Shown: piece after piece, positions 32,809 to 42,500 of the stretch | How the letters are laid out: each line of letters begins with the position of its first letter | Position numbering within the stretch: the stretch's first letter is position 1 | Origin: Nocardioides soli | GTDB lineage: Bacteria; Actinomycetota; Actinomycetes; Propionibacteriales; Nocardioidaceae | Direction of reading: 5' to 3' | Length of the DNA: 64,000 nt | Assembly: GCF_014191495.1 (NCBI RefSeq) | Contig: NZ_JACHWR010000005.1 | Span: forward strand, 186,001-250,000 | Program-made: the position numbers and the translations under genes | The notes under the pieces: model-generated | What the model was told of the DNA's origin: nothing | What the model saw: the letters and a program-made list of their open reading frames with translations, nothing else | Database searches by the model: none

Positions 32809-34275
32809 TCAGCGCTTGCCGGCCTGGAGGGCGGTCCAGGTCTGGGTGCCGGCGACGCCGGAGACCTCGACCTTGACCTTGCGCTGCCAGGCGCGCAGCG
32901 CCCGGTCGGTGGTCGGGTCGAAGACGCCGGTGGCGCGCACGGCGCGGAACTCGGCCTGGCCCCGGCCGGCGGCGACGAGGGCGCGCTGCAGACGGCGGAC
33001 CGCCGGGCCGGTCGAGCCGAACTTCACGACCGGGGTGTCCCCGGCGCTGAGCAGGGTGACCCAGCTGCGCTTCGTCCAGGCCGGGCGGACCTTCTGGCCG
33101 TGCTGGGCCTGCCAGGCGTTGACGGCGGCGACGGTCGCCTTGCCGTAGCGGCCGTGGATCGTGCCGGCGTACACGCCGCGCTGCTGGAGCAGGCACTGCA
33201 GCGCCTTGACCTGCCGGCGCGCCGGGACGTACGTCGCGGTGGCCGGCTTCAGCGCCGCGTAGGCGCGGGAGACGAGCCGCACGCCGCCGCAGTTGACCTC
33301 CCGCTCGGCGACCGAGCCGGTGCCGAGGTCGAGGTAGTTGCGGTCGATGTTGATGGTGACGCCGCCCCACTTCTCGTTGTGGCCGCCCTGGTACTGCTTC
33401 ACCCGGGCCTTCGCCCAGCCGTCGGGGCGGATGTAGCTCGTGGAGGTGTTGGCGGCGCCGTCCCAGCGGGCGATCCAGATCTGGTCGGGCAGCGCGTACG
33501 CCGCGGGCCGGTTGACCCGCGCGTTGTCGAGCATCTTGATCCCCGAGCCGGCGCTGGAGTAGACGCCCGAGACGTAGCCGAGGGCACGGATCTGGGTGCT
33601 CCAGCCGCTGAGGAACGACAGCGCCGACTCGCGGCACGGCGTGTTCGCCATGTTGAAGCCCTCGAGGTCGTACCACAGCGTGCTGCCCGCCACGATGCCC
33701 AGCCCGCCGGCGACGCCGACCGACTGGGTGGCCTGGGCGACACCCTGGTTGTAGGCGTTGACGAACGTGCCGGTCGCCGGGTCGCGCGTCGGGTCGATCG
33801 TCGGGTCGTTGCCCCACCGCGGGAACCGCGGCTGGCAGGAGGCCTGCGGACCGAGCGTGATCGGCAGCAGCTTCCAGCCGTTGGCGAGCTGGGTGCTGAT
33901 CCACTGCGGCGTCAGGTTGGGCTGCTCGCGGCAGAACCGCGACGCCCCGTCGATGTAGATGCCGACCGCCAGGAACGGCGAGCTCTGCAGCCAGGTGTCC
34001 ATCGTCGCCTGGTTGGGCGCGTGGCACTGGTCGAAGCCGTAGCCGGTGAAGTTGCCCGGCGTCACGACGTTCTGGCGCTGCGCCTTCCGGGCCTGCCGCG
34101 CCGGGGCGCTCGAGCCGGGGGCGGAGGCCGCCGAGACGACCGGGCCGGACGCCGCGGTCGATCCGGCGCCGGAGCCCGCGACGACGGCGAGCGTGCTGGC
34201 GGCCAGCACGCCCGCCAGCGCGGCGGCACGGAGGCGAGAGGTACGGCGGGCGACGGTGCGGGCCGGGCGAGGCAT
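32809..34275 (-). CDS. Secreted DUF1906 (glycoside-hydrolase-like) protein with two peptidoglycan-binding domains
   Basis: 488-aa exported protein. A signal peptide (basic start, AAALAGVLAASTLAVVAG) and an Ala/Ser-rich linker lead to a DUF1906/Rv2525c-like TIM-barrel domain at about 72-310: GNFTGYGFDQCHAPNQATMD, AVGIYIDGASRFC, LPITLGPQASC, LWYDLEGFN and YSSAGSGIKML. Two PGB_1-type repeats follow (VKALQCLLQQRGVYAGTIHGR near 345 and VRRLQRALVAAGR near 425). Six or more cysteines suggest disulfides. Domain content points to the cell wall. TATGGT (34334-34339) is a likely -10, with GGAGCAACC before the ATG. Catalytic activity of DUF1906 is unproven. Confidence 0.85.
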   Translation of the reverse strand: MPRPARTVARRTSRLRAAALAGVLAASTLAVVAGSGAGSTAASGPVVSAASAPGSSAPARQARKAQRQNVVTPGNFTGYGFDQCHAPNQATMDTWLQSSPFLAVGIYIDGASRFCREQPNLTPQWISTQLANGWKLLPITLGPQASCQPRFPRWGNDPTIDPTRDPATGTFVNAYNQGVAQATQSVGVAGGLGIVAGSTLWYDLEGFNMANTPCRESALSFLSGWSTQIRALGYVSGVYSSAGSGIKMLDNARVNRPAAYALPDQIWIARWDGAANTSTSYIRPDGWAKARVKQYQGGHNEKWGGVTINIDRNYLDLGTGSVAEREVNCGGVRLVSRAYAALKPATATYVPARRQVKALQCLLQQRGVYAGTIHGRYGKATVAAVNAWQAQHGQKVRPAWTKRSWVTLLSAGDTPVVKFGSTGPAVRRLQRALVAAGRGQAEFRAVRATGVFDPTTDRALRAWQRKVKVEVSGVAGTQTWTALQAGKR

Positions 34276-34401
34276 GAGGTTGCTCCAGAGAAAGCCAGGG
34301 GAAGGACGGCGGTGCCTCGCGGCGAGGCCACGTCACCATAACCTCACGAATCACACGAGTAACAGGCCTCCTGGGTAACTACAACGCTGTAATTGTCGCG
34401 C

Positions 34402-35886
34402 TCAGGCAGCGTCGGCAACCGCCACCTCGACCTCCGGCTCCGGGGCGGGCTCCGGGGCGGGCTCCGGGGCGGGGGCAGCGGCCGGGGCGGGGCCCCGTCG
34501 GGTGCGCACCACGACCAGGGACACCAGCAGGGCGAGCGCCGCGAAGGACGCCGAGGTGAGGAAGGCCGCCTGGAGGCCGGGCACGAACCGCCCGGGCACC
34601 GCGCCCGCGGCGTACACCGACACGATCGCCGCGACACCGACGGCACCGCCGAGCTGCTGCGTGGTCTGCAGCAGGCCCGAGGCGGCGCCCGCGTGCTCGG
34701 GCTCGACGCCGCCGAGGACGAGCACGGTGACCGGCATGAACACCAGTCCGGCGCTGACGCCGTTGAGCAGCATCGGCACCAGCACGGCGCCGGTGTAGGT
34801 GTCGCCGGTGCCGACCGAGCTCAGCAGCGCGAAGCTGACGGTCAGTCCGGCGGTGCCGGCCACCATCAGGGTGCGCGGGCCGAACCGAGCCAGCAGTGCG
34901 GGGGTGACCCGCGAGACCGCGAAGATGCCCAGGGTCAGCGGCAGGAAGGCGAAGCCCGAGGCCAGGGGGCCGAGTCCGAGCACGGTCTGCAGGTACTGGA
35001 CGACCAGGAAGAACATGGAGAACTGGCCGCCGACCACCAGCGCCATCACCGCCAGTGCGCCGAGCCGGCTCCGGCTGCGCAGCAGGTGCGGCCGGATCAT
35101 CGGGTGCGCCACGCGGCGCTCGGTGCCGGCGAGCACGGCGAGCAGGGCCAGGCCGAGCGCGAAGCCGCCGATCGTGCGGGCCGAGAGCCAGCCGTGCTCC
35201 GGCGTGCCGATCAGGGCCCAGACCAGGGACACCGCGCCGAAGGTCGCCGTCACCGCGCCGACGACGTCGAAGCGGCCGGGGCGCCGCTGGGTCTCGTCGA
35301 CGAAGCGCGGCGCGATCAGCAGGACGGCGATGCCGATCGGCACGTTGATGAACAGCGTCCATCGCCACGAGCCGACGTCGGTCAGCACGCCGCCGAGCAG
35401 CAGGCCGAGGGAGGCGCCACCGGAGGAGACGGCGCCGAACAGCGCGAAGGCGCGGTGCCGCGCGGCCTCGTCGGGGGCGCTGGTGGTGAGCAGGGCGAGC
35501 ACGCTCGGTGCGGCCAGCGCGGCGCCCACGCCCTGGAAGGCGCGGGCGGCGACCAGTTGGCCCGGGGTCTGGGCGAGACCGCCCAGCGCGGAGGCCAGGG
35601 TGAAGACGGCCAGGCCGACCTCGAAGACCTTGAGCCGGCCGAGGACGTCGCCGAGCCGGCCGCCGAGGAGCAGCAGCCCGCCGAAGGTGAGGGTGTAGGC
35701 GTTGAGGACCCACGAGAGGGACGCCGGGTCGAAGCCCAGGTCGGCGTCGATGCGGGGCAGGGCGACGTTCACGACCGTCGCGTCGAGCACGATCATCAGC
35801 TGGGCGACCAGGACGATCGCGATCCCGGTGGCGGCCCGGCCGGCGTTCGGCGGGAGCTCGGTGGGCAGGGTGGGGCGAGAGGACAT
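34402..35886 (-). CDS. MFS drug exporter, DHA2 type, with TetR neighbour
   Basis: Third DHA2-type exporter, 494 aa. Helix 1 AQLMIVLDATVVNVALPRID, motif A GRLGDVLGRLKVFEVG, helix 4 RAFQGVGAALAAPSVLALL and motif C GGASLGLLLGGVLTDVGSW are clear, with about 14 helices. The C-terminus is a low-complexity PAPEPAPEPAPEPEVEV tail. The ATG at 35886 is preferred; upstream extension of the frame runs over the divergent TetR gene. A palindromic operator lies in the shared 120-bp promoter region, so the TetR protein probably represses it. Likely antibiotic or toxic-compound efflux. Confidence 0.88.
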   Translation of the reverse strand: MSSRPTLPTELPPNAGRAATGIAIVLVAQLMIVLDATVVNVALPRIDADLGFDPASLSWVLNAYTLTFGGLLLLGGRLGDVLGRLKVFEVGLAVFTLASALGGLAQTPGQLVAARAFQGVGAALAAPSVLALLTTSAPDEAARHRAFALFGAVSSGGASLGLLLGGVLTDVGSWRWTLFINVPIGIAVLLIAPRFVDETQRRPGRFDVVGAVTATFGAVSLVWALIGTPEHGWLSARTIGGFALGLALLAVLAGTERRVAHPMIRPHLLRSRSRLGALAVMALVVGGQFSMFFLVVQYLQTVLGLGPLASGFAFLPLTLGIFAVSRVTPALLARFGPRTLMVAGTAGLTVSFALLSSVGTGDTYTGAVLVPMLLNGVSAGLVFMPVTVLVLGGVEPEHAGAASGLLQTTQQLGGAVGVAAIVSVYAAGAVPGRFVPGLQAAFLTSASFAALALLVSLVVVRTRRGPAPAAAPAPEPAPEPAPEPEVEVAVADAA

Positions 35887-35963
35887 GGGTGGTGGTCCTG
35901 TTCTGGCCGGATGGGCCGAGGTACAGTAGATCCGGAGGGTGGCTCCGCTTCCCGAACGACGAT

Positions 35964-35980
35964 ACGGAGATAGTCTCCGT
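35964..35980. promoter_or_regulatory. TetR operator ACGGAGA-TAG-TCTCCGT
   Basis: A perfect 7-bp inverted repeat with a 3-nt spacer lies between divergent MFS and TetR genes, 26 nt before the TetR start. A looser CGGAG-N5-CTCCG follows on the MFS side (near 35934-35948). Size and symmetry fit a TetR dimer site. Confidence 0.7.
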
Positions 35981-36006
35981 TTAGCAAGGGTCTGGGTGAG
36001 ATTTCC

Positions 36007-36555
36007 GTGCGTGCCGACGCGAAGCGCAACTACGACCGCATCGTCGAGGTGGCGCGCGAGGTCTTCCGCGAGCAGGGGTACGACGCCTCCCTCGACGAGG
36101 TCGCGAAGCGCGCGGGCGTCGGCCCGGGCACGCTCTACCGGCACTTCCCCCAGCGGGAGAACCTGCTCGACGCGATTATGCAGTCGTGGGTCGACCGGGT
36201 GACCGAGGCCGCCGACAAGGCGCTCGCCCACGAGGGCCCGGACCGCGAGCTGCTGCTCGACTGGTTCCAGGAGTACGTCGCGCTGATCAGCCAGCACAAG
36301 GGCGGCCCCGCCAAGATCACCTCGGCGATGGGCGATCCCGACTCCCCGATCATCACCAAGTGCCAGGTGCTCGCCGAGGCGAACCAGCGGGTGATCGACC
36401 GGCTGCGCCAGGGCGGCGCCCTGCGCGAGGACATCGAGACGCTCCAGGTCTGCCGGCTGGTCGGCGGGATCGCGACGGTCGCCGACCAGGGCGACCTGGA
36501 CGCCCCCGCCGTACGCCCGATGCTGGAGGTCGTCGCGGACGGCCTGCTGAGGTAG
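36007..36555 (+). CDS. TetR/AcrR family repressor
   Basis: 182-aa TetR regulator. The N-terminal HTH is textbook: RIVEVAREVFREQGYDASLDEVAKRAGVGPGTLYRHFPQRE spans residues about 11-51. The helical ligand domain that follows resembles the C-terminal SbtR-like type (AGPAK-like core, GGIATVADQGD). GTG start. It is divergent from the DHA2 exporter, with a palindrome between, so it most likely represses the exporter and itself until a drug-like ligand binds. It converges with the very large secreted protein gene, with only 16 bp between stops. Confidence 0.9.
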   Translation: MRADAKRNYDRIVEVAREVFREQGYDASLDEVAKRAGVGPGTLYRHFPQRENLLDAIMQSWVDRVTEAADKALAHEGPDRELLLDWFQEYVALISQHKGGPAKITSAMGDPDSPIITKCQVLAEANQRVIDRLRQGGALREDIETLQVCRLVGGIATVADQGDLDAPAVRPMLEVVADGLLR

Positions 36556-36571
36556 CCCGCCCCGGAGAGCC

Positions 36572-39500
36572 CTACGACACCTCGCCGATCGGGGCGGGGG
36601 CCGCGCCGTCGTGCGCGAACCCCACGGCGCTGACCGAGGCCCGCGCCCCGGCCGGTGCGGTCAGCCGCAGTCGCAGCTGCAGGTAGCGACCGGGACGGTC
36701 CAGCTCGCTCGCCCGTACGCGGCGCCATGCCGACCAGGTGTGGTCGGGCCGCGGCCGGTCGCCGGTCCGCACGCTCAGCACCAGCCGGGCGGCACCCGAA
36801 CGCTGGACGACCGCCGAGGTCCAGTGGACCTTGGCGCGGGCGTCCTGTACCGCCGACGAGAACGTGCCCGACCCGCCGGCCGGGAGCACCAGCCGTCCGA
36901 ACCCGGCGTCGCCGATCCGCAGGTCGCCGGCGACCCGCCCGGTCCGGAAGTCGAGGGCCGTCTGCAGGGCGACCCCCGGGCCGCGGGTGCGCAGCGCCAC
37001 CGGGCGGCTCGACGCGCTCCGGCCGCGGGCATCGGTGCTCCCGACGGTGAGCCAGTAGGTGCTCCTCGGCCGGAGCCCGGTCAGCACGACCTCGTGGCGC
37101 CGCACCAGCCGGTCGTCGACTCGGGACCGCACGCGCAGCGTCGAGGGCTGGGTGAAGCGCACGACGGAGGCGGCGGGTGTGCGGGTCGACCAGGTCACCC
37201 GCGCCGTGCCGTCCGGCAGCGACAGCGCGCGCACGCGCGACGGCGTCGGCGCGCGCCGGTCGAGCGCCGCCGTCCGGAAGGTCGCCGGGGGCAGCCCCGC
37301 CCGCGGCCAGACCCGGGTCCGCCCGTCCGGGGCCCGCGACACCACGCGGTAGTGGTAGGTGCGCCCGGCCACGAGGCCCGGGATCGTCAGCCGGTGGCGA
37401 GTGGTCCGATCGGCGGTCGACGCGACCCGGTCCAGCGACCCGGCGCTGGTGCCGTACCGCACCGTCGACGTCGCCGGGGTGCCGGTGCGCCAGGCGACGG
37501 TGGTGCCGTCGGCGGTGGTCGACGCGACCCGGGCCGCCGCGGGGCTCGCGGAGCCGCCGGCGGCGTACGAGGCCGACCACGATCCGGCCGACGCCGCGAA
37601 CGTGGCGTACTCCTGGCCCTTCACGGTCATCGGCGTGACGGGGACGGCGGCGCCGTCGCGCGTCAGGCCGCTGAGCGTCGTCCCGCCGGGTCCCGAGGTC
37701 GGCAGCATCGCCGTCAGTCGGGAGGCTCCGCTGCCGACCCGGATGGAGAACGACAGCGTCGAGCCCGACCATGCCAGGTCGGCGAACGACGACCCGTTGC
37801 GCCCGTCGGTCCAGGTGAGCAGCTGCCGGGCGGAGATCACCGGCACGCCGCGGGCCTGCGCCGACGCGAGTAGCTGCGAGCTCTCGAACGTCGTCGCCGC
37901 GTCGGTGTGCATGTTGGCCGTGAACGCGCCGTAGTAGCCCGGTGCGCCCAGGGCCCGGTCGAGCAGCGTGTTCGGGGTGAACGGGAAGCTCTGCTCCGAC
38001 TCGTCGGTCATGAAGGTCTGCGTCTGGTAGACGTCGACCATCGATCCGTCGGTGTCGGTGAACCGCATCGGGATACCCGAGCCGTTCATGAAGCCGGGCC
38101 GGTCCTGCACCCAGCTGCCCGGCCAGAAGTAGTAGTTCGTGTCGAGGCGGATGCCGTTGGCGAGCTCGGCCTTCGGCTGCGAGCTCCAGTCGCTGAAGAC
38201 GATGCAGTGGGTGCGGGTCGTCGCCGGTGCGAGGACCCCGCCGTACTTCGACCGCCAGGCACTCAGCTGCGAGCTGTAGCCGCTCTGCAGGTTGGCGAGG
38301 GAGGTGAAGTCGTTGCAGTCGGTCGTGTGGTGCAACCCGACCTCGAAGCCCTGGCCCTGGTACGTCGTCGCCTGGGCGTTGCTCAGCGGCGTCGACGTGT
38401 AGACGTACGACGTGAACCGTGGGCACGTCCACGCGGCCACCGAGCAGCCGGCCGGGCTGGCGGCGAGGTAGGCGTCGAAGCGACCGGCGGTGCCGCCGGT
38501 GCCGTGGTCGTCGCCGGTGGCGACCACGACCGCCTTGTGCCGGTCGGGGAAGTACCAGAAGCGGGGCAGCGGCATCCGGTCGCGGCGCATCACCGTGAGC
38601 AGGTTGGCCAGCAGCCGCTGCTGCTCGTCGGCCTGGGGGATCTGCACCTTGTCGAGGTTCACCCAGTCGGACGTGCCGCTGCCGCCGAAGTAGAGGTCGT
38701 CCGAGCGGATCGGCGCCTGGCCGTCGCGCTCCTGCCCGGCCCAGGCCGGGTTGCCCTGGTGGGTCTGGACGACGGACCGCGCGAGGTCGTAGGCGAAGGT
38801 GGCGACCTGGCCGCCGTTGGGGCCGACGCTCCGCCAGGCCACGGCGGGCAGGCCCGTCGACGCCGTCGCCGACGAGTAGAGCGCGGCGACCGCGGTCGCC
38901 CCGGCGAGGGCGTAGCGGTTGGCCGGACCGTGGAACTGCATGGTCTCGCTGGTGATGCCGGCGCCGGGTGCGGTCGCCGGGTCGACGGCCAGGTAGCCGT
39001 CGGCGACGGTCCCGGACTGGGCCGTCAGGCCGGCGAGCCCGAGGAAGCGGCTGTCCGGGCGCATCAGCACGAGGTCGCCGCCGGCCGTCACCCAGTCGGT
39101 CACCGCCGCCACCTGGGCGTCGGTCACGGGCACCTCGCCGACGATGAGCGCGCCGTACGACGCGAGGCCGCTCGCCGTGAGCGCGGCCGGGCCGACCGTG
39201 GCGAACTCGTTGAGCCCCTCGGCCCGCATGATCTCGGCGAGGTAGGTCGAGACGGGGTTGCCGGCGCTGGTCACGACGGCGATCGGGCCGCCCGGGCCCT
39301 GGTCGGGTGCGGGCGGCGCGGGCGCGGCGGTCTGGAAGGACCAGGTCGTCTGCGGGGCGACGTTGCCGGCCGCGTCGCCGGCCCCGCTGACCTGCACCGA
39401 GTAGGTCGTCGACGACGCCAGTGCCAGCGCGGGCTGGAAGACCAGGCGCATGCCGCCCGAGTCCAGCGTCGTGGTGCCGCTGACGAGGGTGCCGGCCGGG

Positions 39501-42500
39501 TTGCGGACCTCGACGGTGCCGGTGCCGGCCTGCAGTGGCTCGCCGTACGTCGCGGACACCACCGCGTTGGTCGGGGCGCCGGTCGACCCGGGTGCGGGCG
39601 ACCGGTCGATCAGGTTCGGAGCGGTCGTGTCCGCCGCGGTCTCCTGGAAGACCACGTCGACCCAGTAGTTCTCGTTGTTATAGGTGTTGTTGGGGAAGAC
39701 CCCGGCCGTTCCGGTGTAGCGGTAGAGCCCGTTGCCGCCGTCGGTGCCGTTGGCCAGGGCCGTCAGCGGGCCCCGGGTCGTGGCCGAGCTGAAGTAGCCG
39801 GAGGAGACGGCGTACCTCGACGGGGTGAAGTACGACGCGACGTACGTCGTGCCCGCCTGCACGGCCACGGGGCTGGCGAAGGTGGCCTGCTGCCAGCCGC
39901 TGGCGGTCTCGCCGGCGAATGTCACGGTGGCCAGCTTCGTGCCGGTGCCGGTCCACAGCGTGCCGACGTGCGTGCCGCTGGTCTGGGTCGGCTTGTAGTA
40001 GCGGATGCCGGTGATGTAGCCGGCCTGGCTGGTGCGGAACCGGACCCCGAGCTCGACCGACGCCGTGTCGGGGTCCGTCGCCGCCGGCGTCGCCGTCGCG
40101 GGCCAGATCGTGCAGGGGCAGGCGCTCGAGGTGGCGGCGGTGGTGAAGCTCCAGCTGGTGGGGTCCATGGTGTTGCCGGCGGTGTCGGTGGCGCCGGTGA
40201 GGGTGGCGGTGTAGGTCGTCGACGGCTGCAGGCCCGCGCTCGGGGTGAGGGTCGCGGTCTGGGTGCCGGCGTTGTAGGCGGTGGTGGCGGTGATCTGGGT
40301 GCCGGCGGGGTTGCGCAGCACGAAGTTGATGGAGCCGCTGGTGACGGGCTCGCTGAAGGTCGCGGTGGGGCCGACGGAGGTGGGGACGCCGGTGGCGCCG
40401 TTGGCGGGGGTGCGGCCGGTCACGGTGGGCTTGGTGGTGTCGGCGGCGGCCGTGGTGAAGCTCCAGGAGGTGGGGTCCATGGTGTTGCCGGCCGCGTCGG
40501 TGGCGCCGGTGAGGGTGGCGGTGTACGTGGTCGACGGCTGGAGGGCGGCGTTGGGGGTGAGGGTCGCGGTCTGGGTGCCGGCGTTGTAGGCGGTGGTGGC
40601 GGTGATCTGGGTGCCGGCGGCGTTGCGCAGCGTGAAGCCGATCGAGCCGCTGGTCACCGGCTCGCTGAAGGTCGCGGTGGGGGCCACGCCCACGGCGACG
40701 CCGGTGGCGCCGTTGGCGGGGGTGCGGCCGGTCACGGTGGGCTTGGTGGTGTCGGGGCCGTTGTCGAAGACGACGTCGACCCAGTAGTTCTCGCTGTTGT
40801 AGGTGCCCGTCGGGAACGACCCCGCGGTGCTGCCGTAGCGGTAGACGCCGTTGCCGCCGGAGGCCCCGTCGCGCAGCGCGGTCAACGGGCCCCGCGTGAA
40901 GGCCGAGGTGAAGTACGCCGAGCTCACGGCGTAGCGGGACGGCGCGAAGTACGACGCGACGTACGTCGTGTTCGCCGTTACCGCCACCGGGCTCGGGAAG
41001 CTCGCCTGCTGCCAACCGCTCGCGCTCTCGTTGGTGAAGGTCGCGGTCGCCAGCTTCGTGCCGGTGCCGGTCCACAGCGTGCCGACGTGCGTGCCGGTCG
41101 CCTGGGTCGGCTTGTAGTAGCGGATGCCCGTGATGAAGCCGTTCTGCGCGGGCTGGAACTTCACCCCGAGCTCCACGGAGCTGGTGTCCGGGTCGGTCTT
41201 CTGAGGCACGGCCGAGGACGGCCAGATCGTGCAGGGGCAGCCGCCCGAGCCGCCGCCGGAACCGGCACCGGCCGTGACCGTGATGCCGGGCTGCGGCGTC
41301 TCGATGTTGCCGGAGTCGTCCGTCGCCCGGCTGCGGATCCGCAGGGTCGCGTCGTTGTTCGGCGTGAACGTGTAGGTCCACGTCTCGCGGCCGGTGGCGC
41401 GGTGCCACGTCGTGCCGCCGTCGGTGGTCACCTCGACGCCGCCGACCCGGCCGCCCCCGGTGTCGGCGGCGGTGCCGCTGACCGTGACCGGGCTGCCCAC
41501 GGGCACGGTCGCGTTGTCGGCGGGTGCGGTGATCGCGGAGGTCGGCGCGTTCGTGTCGGTGGACGCCGTGGCTGCGGTCAGGCCGCCCTGGAGCGTGGTC
41601 GGCTGCACGCCCATGTCGGCGAGCAGGTTGACCGTCGCCTGGCGGGCCGCCGTGTCGGCCGCGGCCGAGCCGCGGTCGTGGTTCGCGTCGAGCGCCCACG
41701 ACCACTGGATCGTGCCCGCGCCGAACACCAGCGCCCCGCTCGGCGCGCGGTACATGGTCATCGCGTGGGTCGCGGTGCCGTCGGCGTAGTTGGTGCCCCA
41801 GTCCTGCAGGACCTGGGCGTTGCCCGTCGTCTGGGACAGCCGGAAGAGTCCCGCCGGCCGGGCGCCGTTGTCGGCGTCCTCGTCCCACTCGTAGCCGATG
41901 ACGTTGCTGCCGACCGTCGTGGTCTGGTTGGTGCCGAGCGTGGCGACGCGGGTGTTGCGCCAGAACCGCATCTTCCCGTCGGCCGACCCGACGACCATGT
42001 TGATCGCGCAGCAGTTGGAGGTGAAGATCGTGCCGCTCAGGGCGTTCTCGGGGCGGCCGCCGTCGGCCGGCGGGCTGAACCGCGGATCGCGCCAGGTGCC
42101 GGTCCAGGTCGGCGGGTCCTGCGGGTCGAGCCGCGCGTCGGCGTGGGTCTCCTTGTAGGTGACCAGCGTCCGGTACGGCGTGCCGGCGCCGTCGATGCTG
42201 TTCTCCCAGCGCGTCTTCCAGAAGATCTCGTTGCCACTGAAGAAGGCCAGGTTCACGCCCGCGGCGCGCGCCGCCTCGACGTTCGCCCGCTGCTGGCCCG
42301 ACCAGTACTCGTCGTGCCCGACGGACAGGAACGCCTCGTGCTCGAGCAGCTCCGCGCCGCGGCGGTCGGTGTCGGCCCCGGAGGAGTAGCTGACGTCGTA
42401 TCCGTTGGACTCCAGCCAGCGCACCATCGGGTACTCCGCGTTGAAGACGAAGTCCTCCGGGGCGTTGTCGCGGGTCGTGAACGGGCGGTTGTAGCTGACC

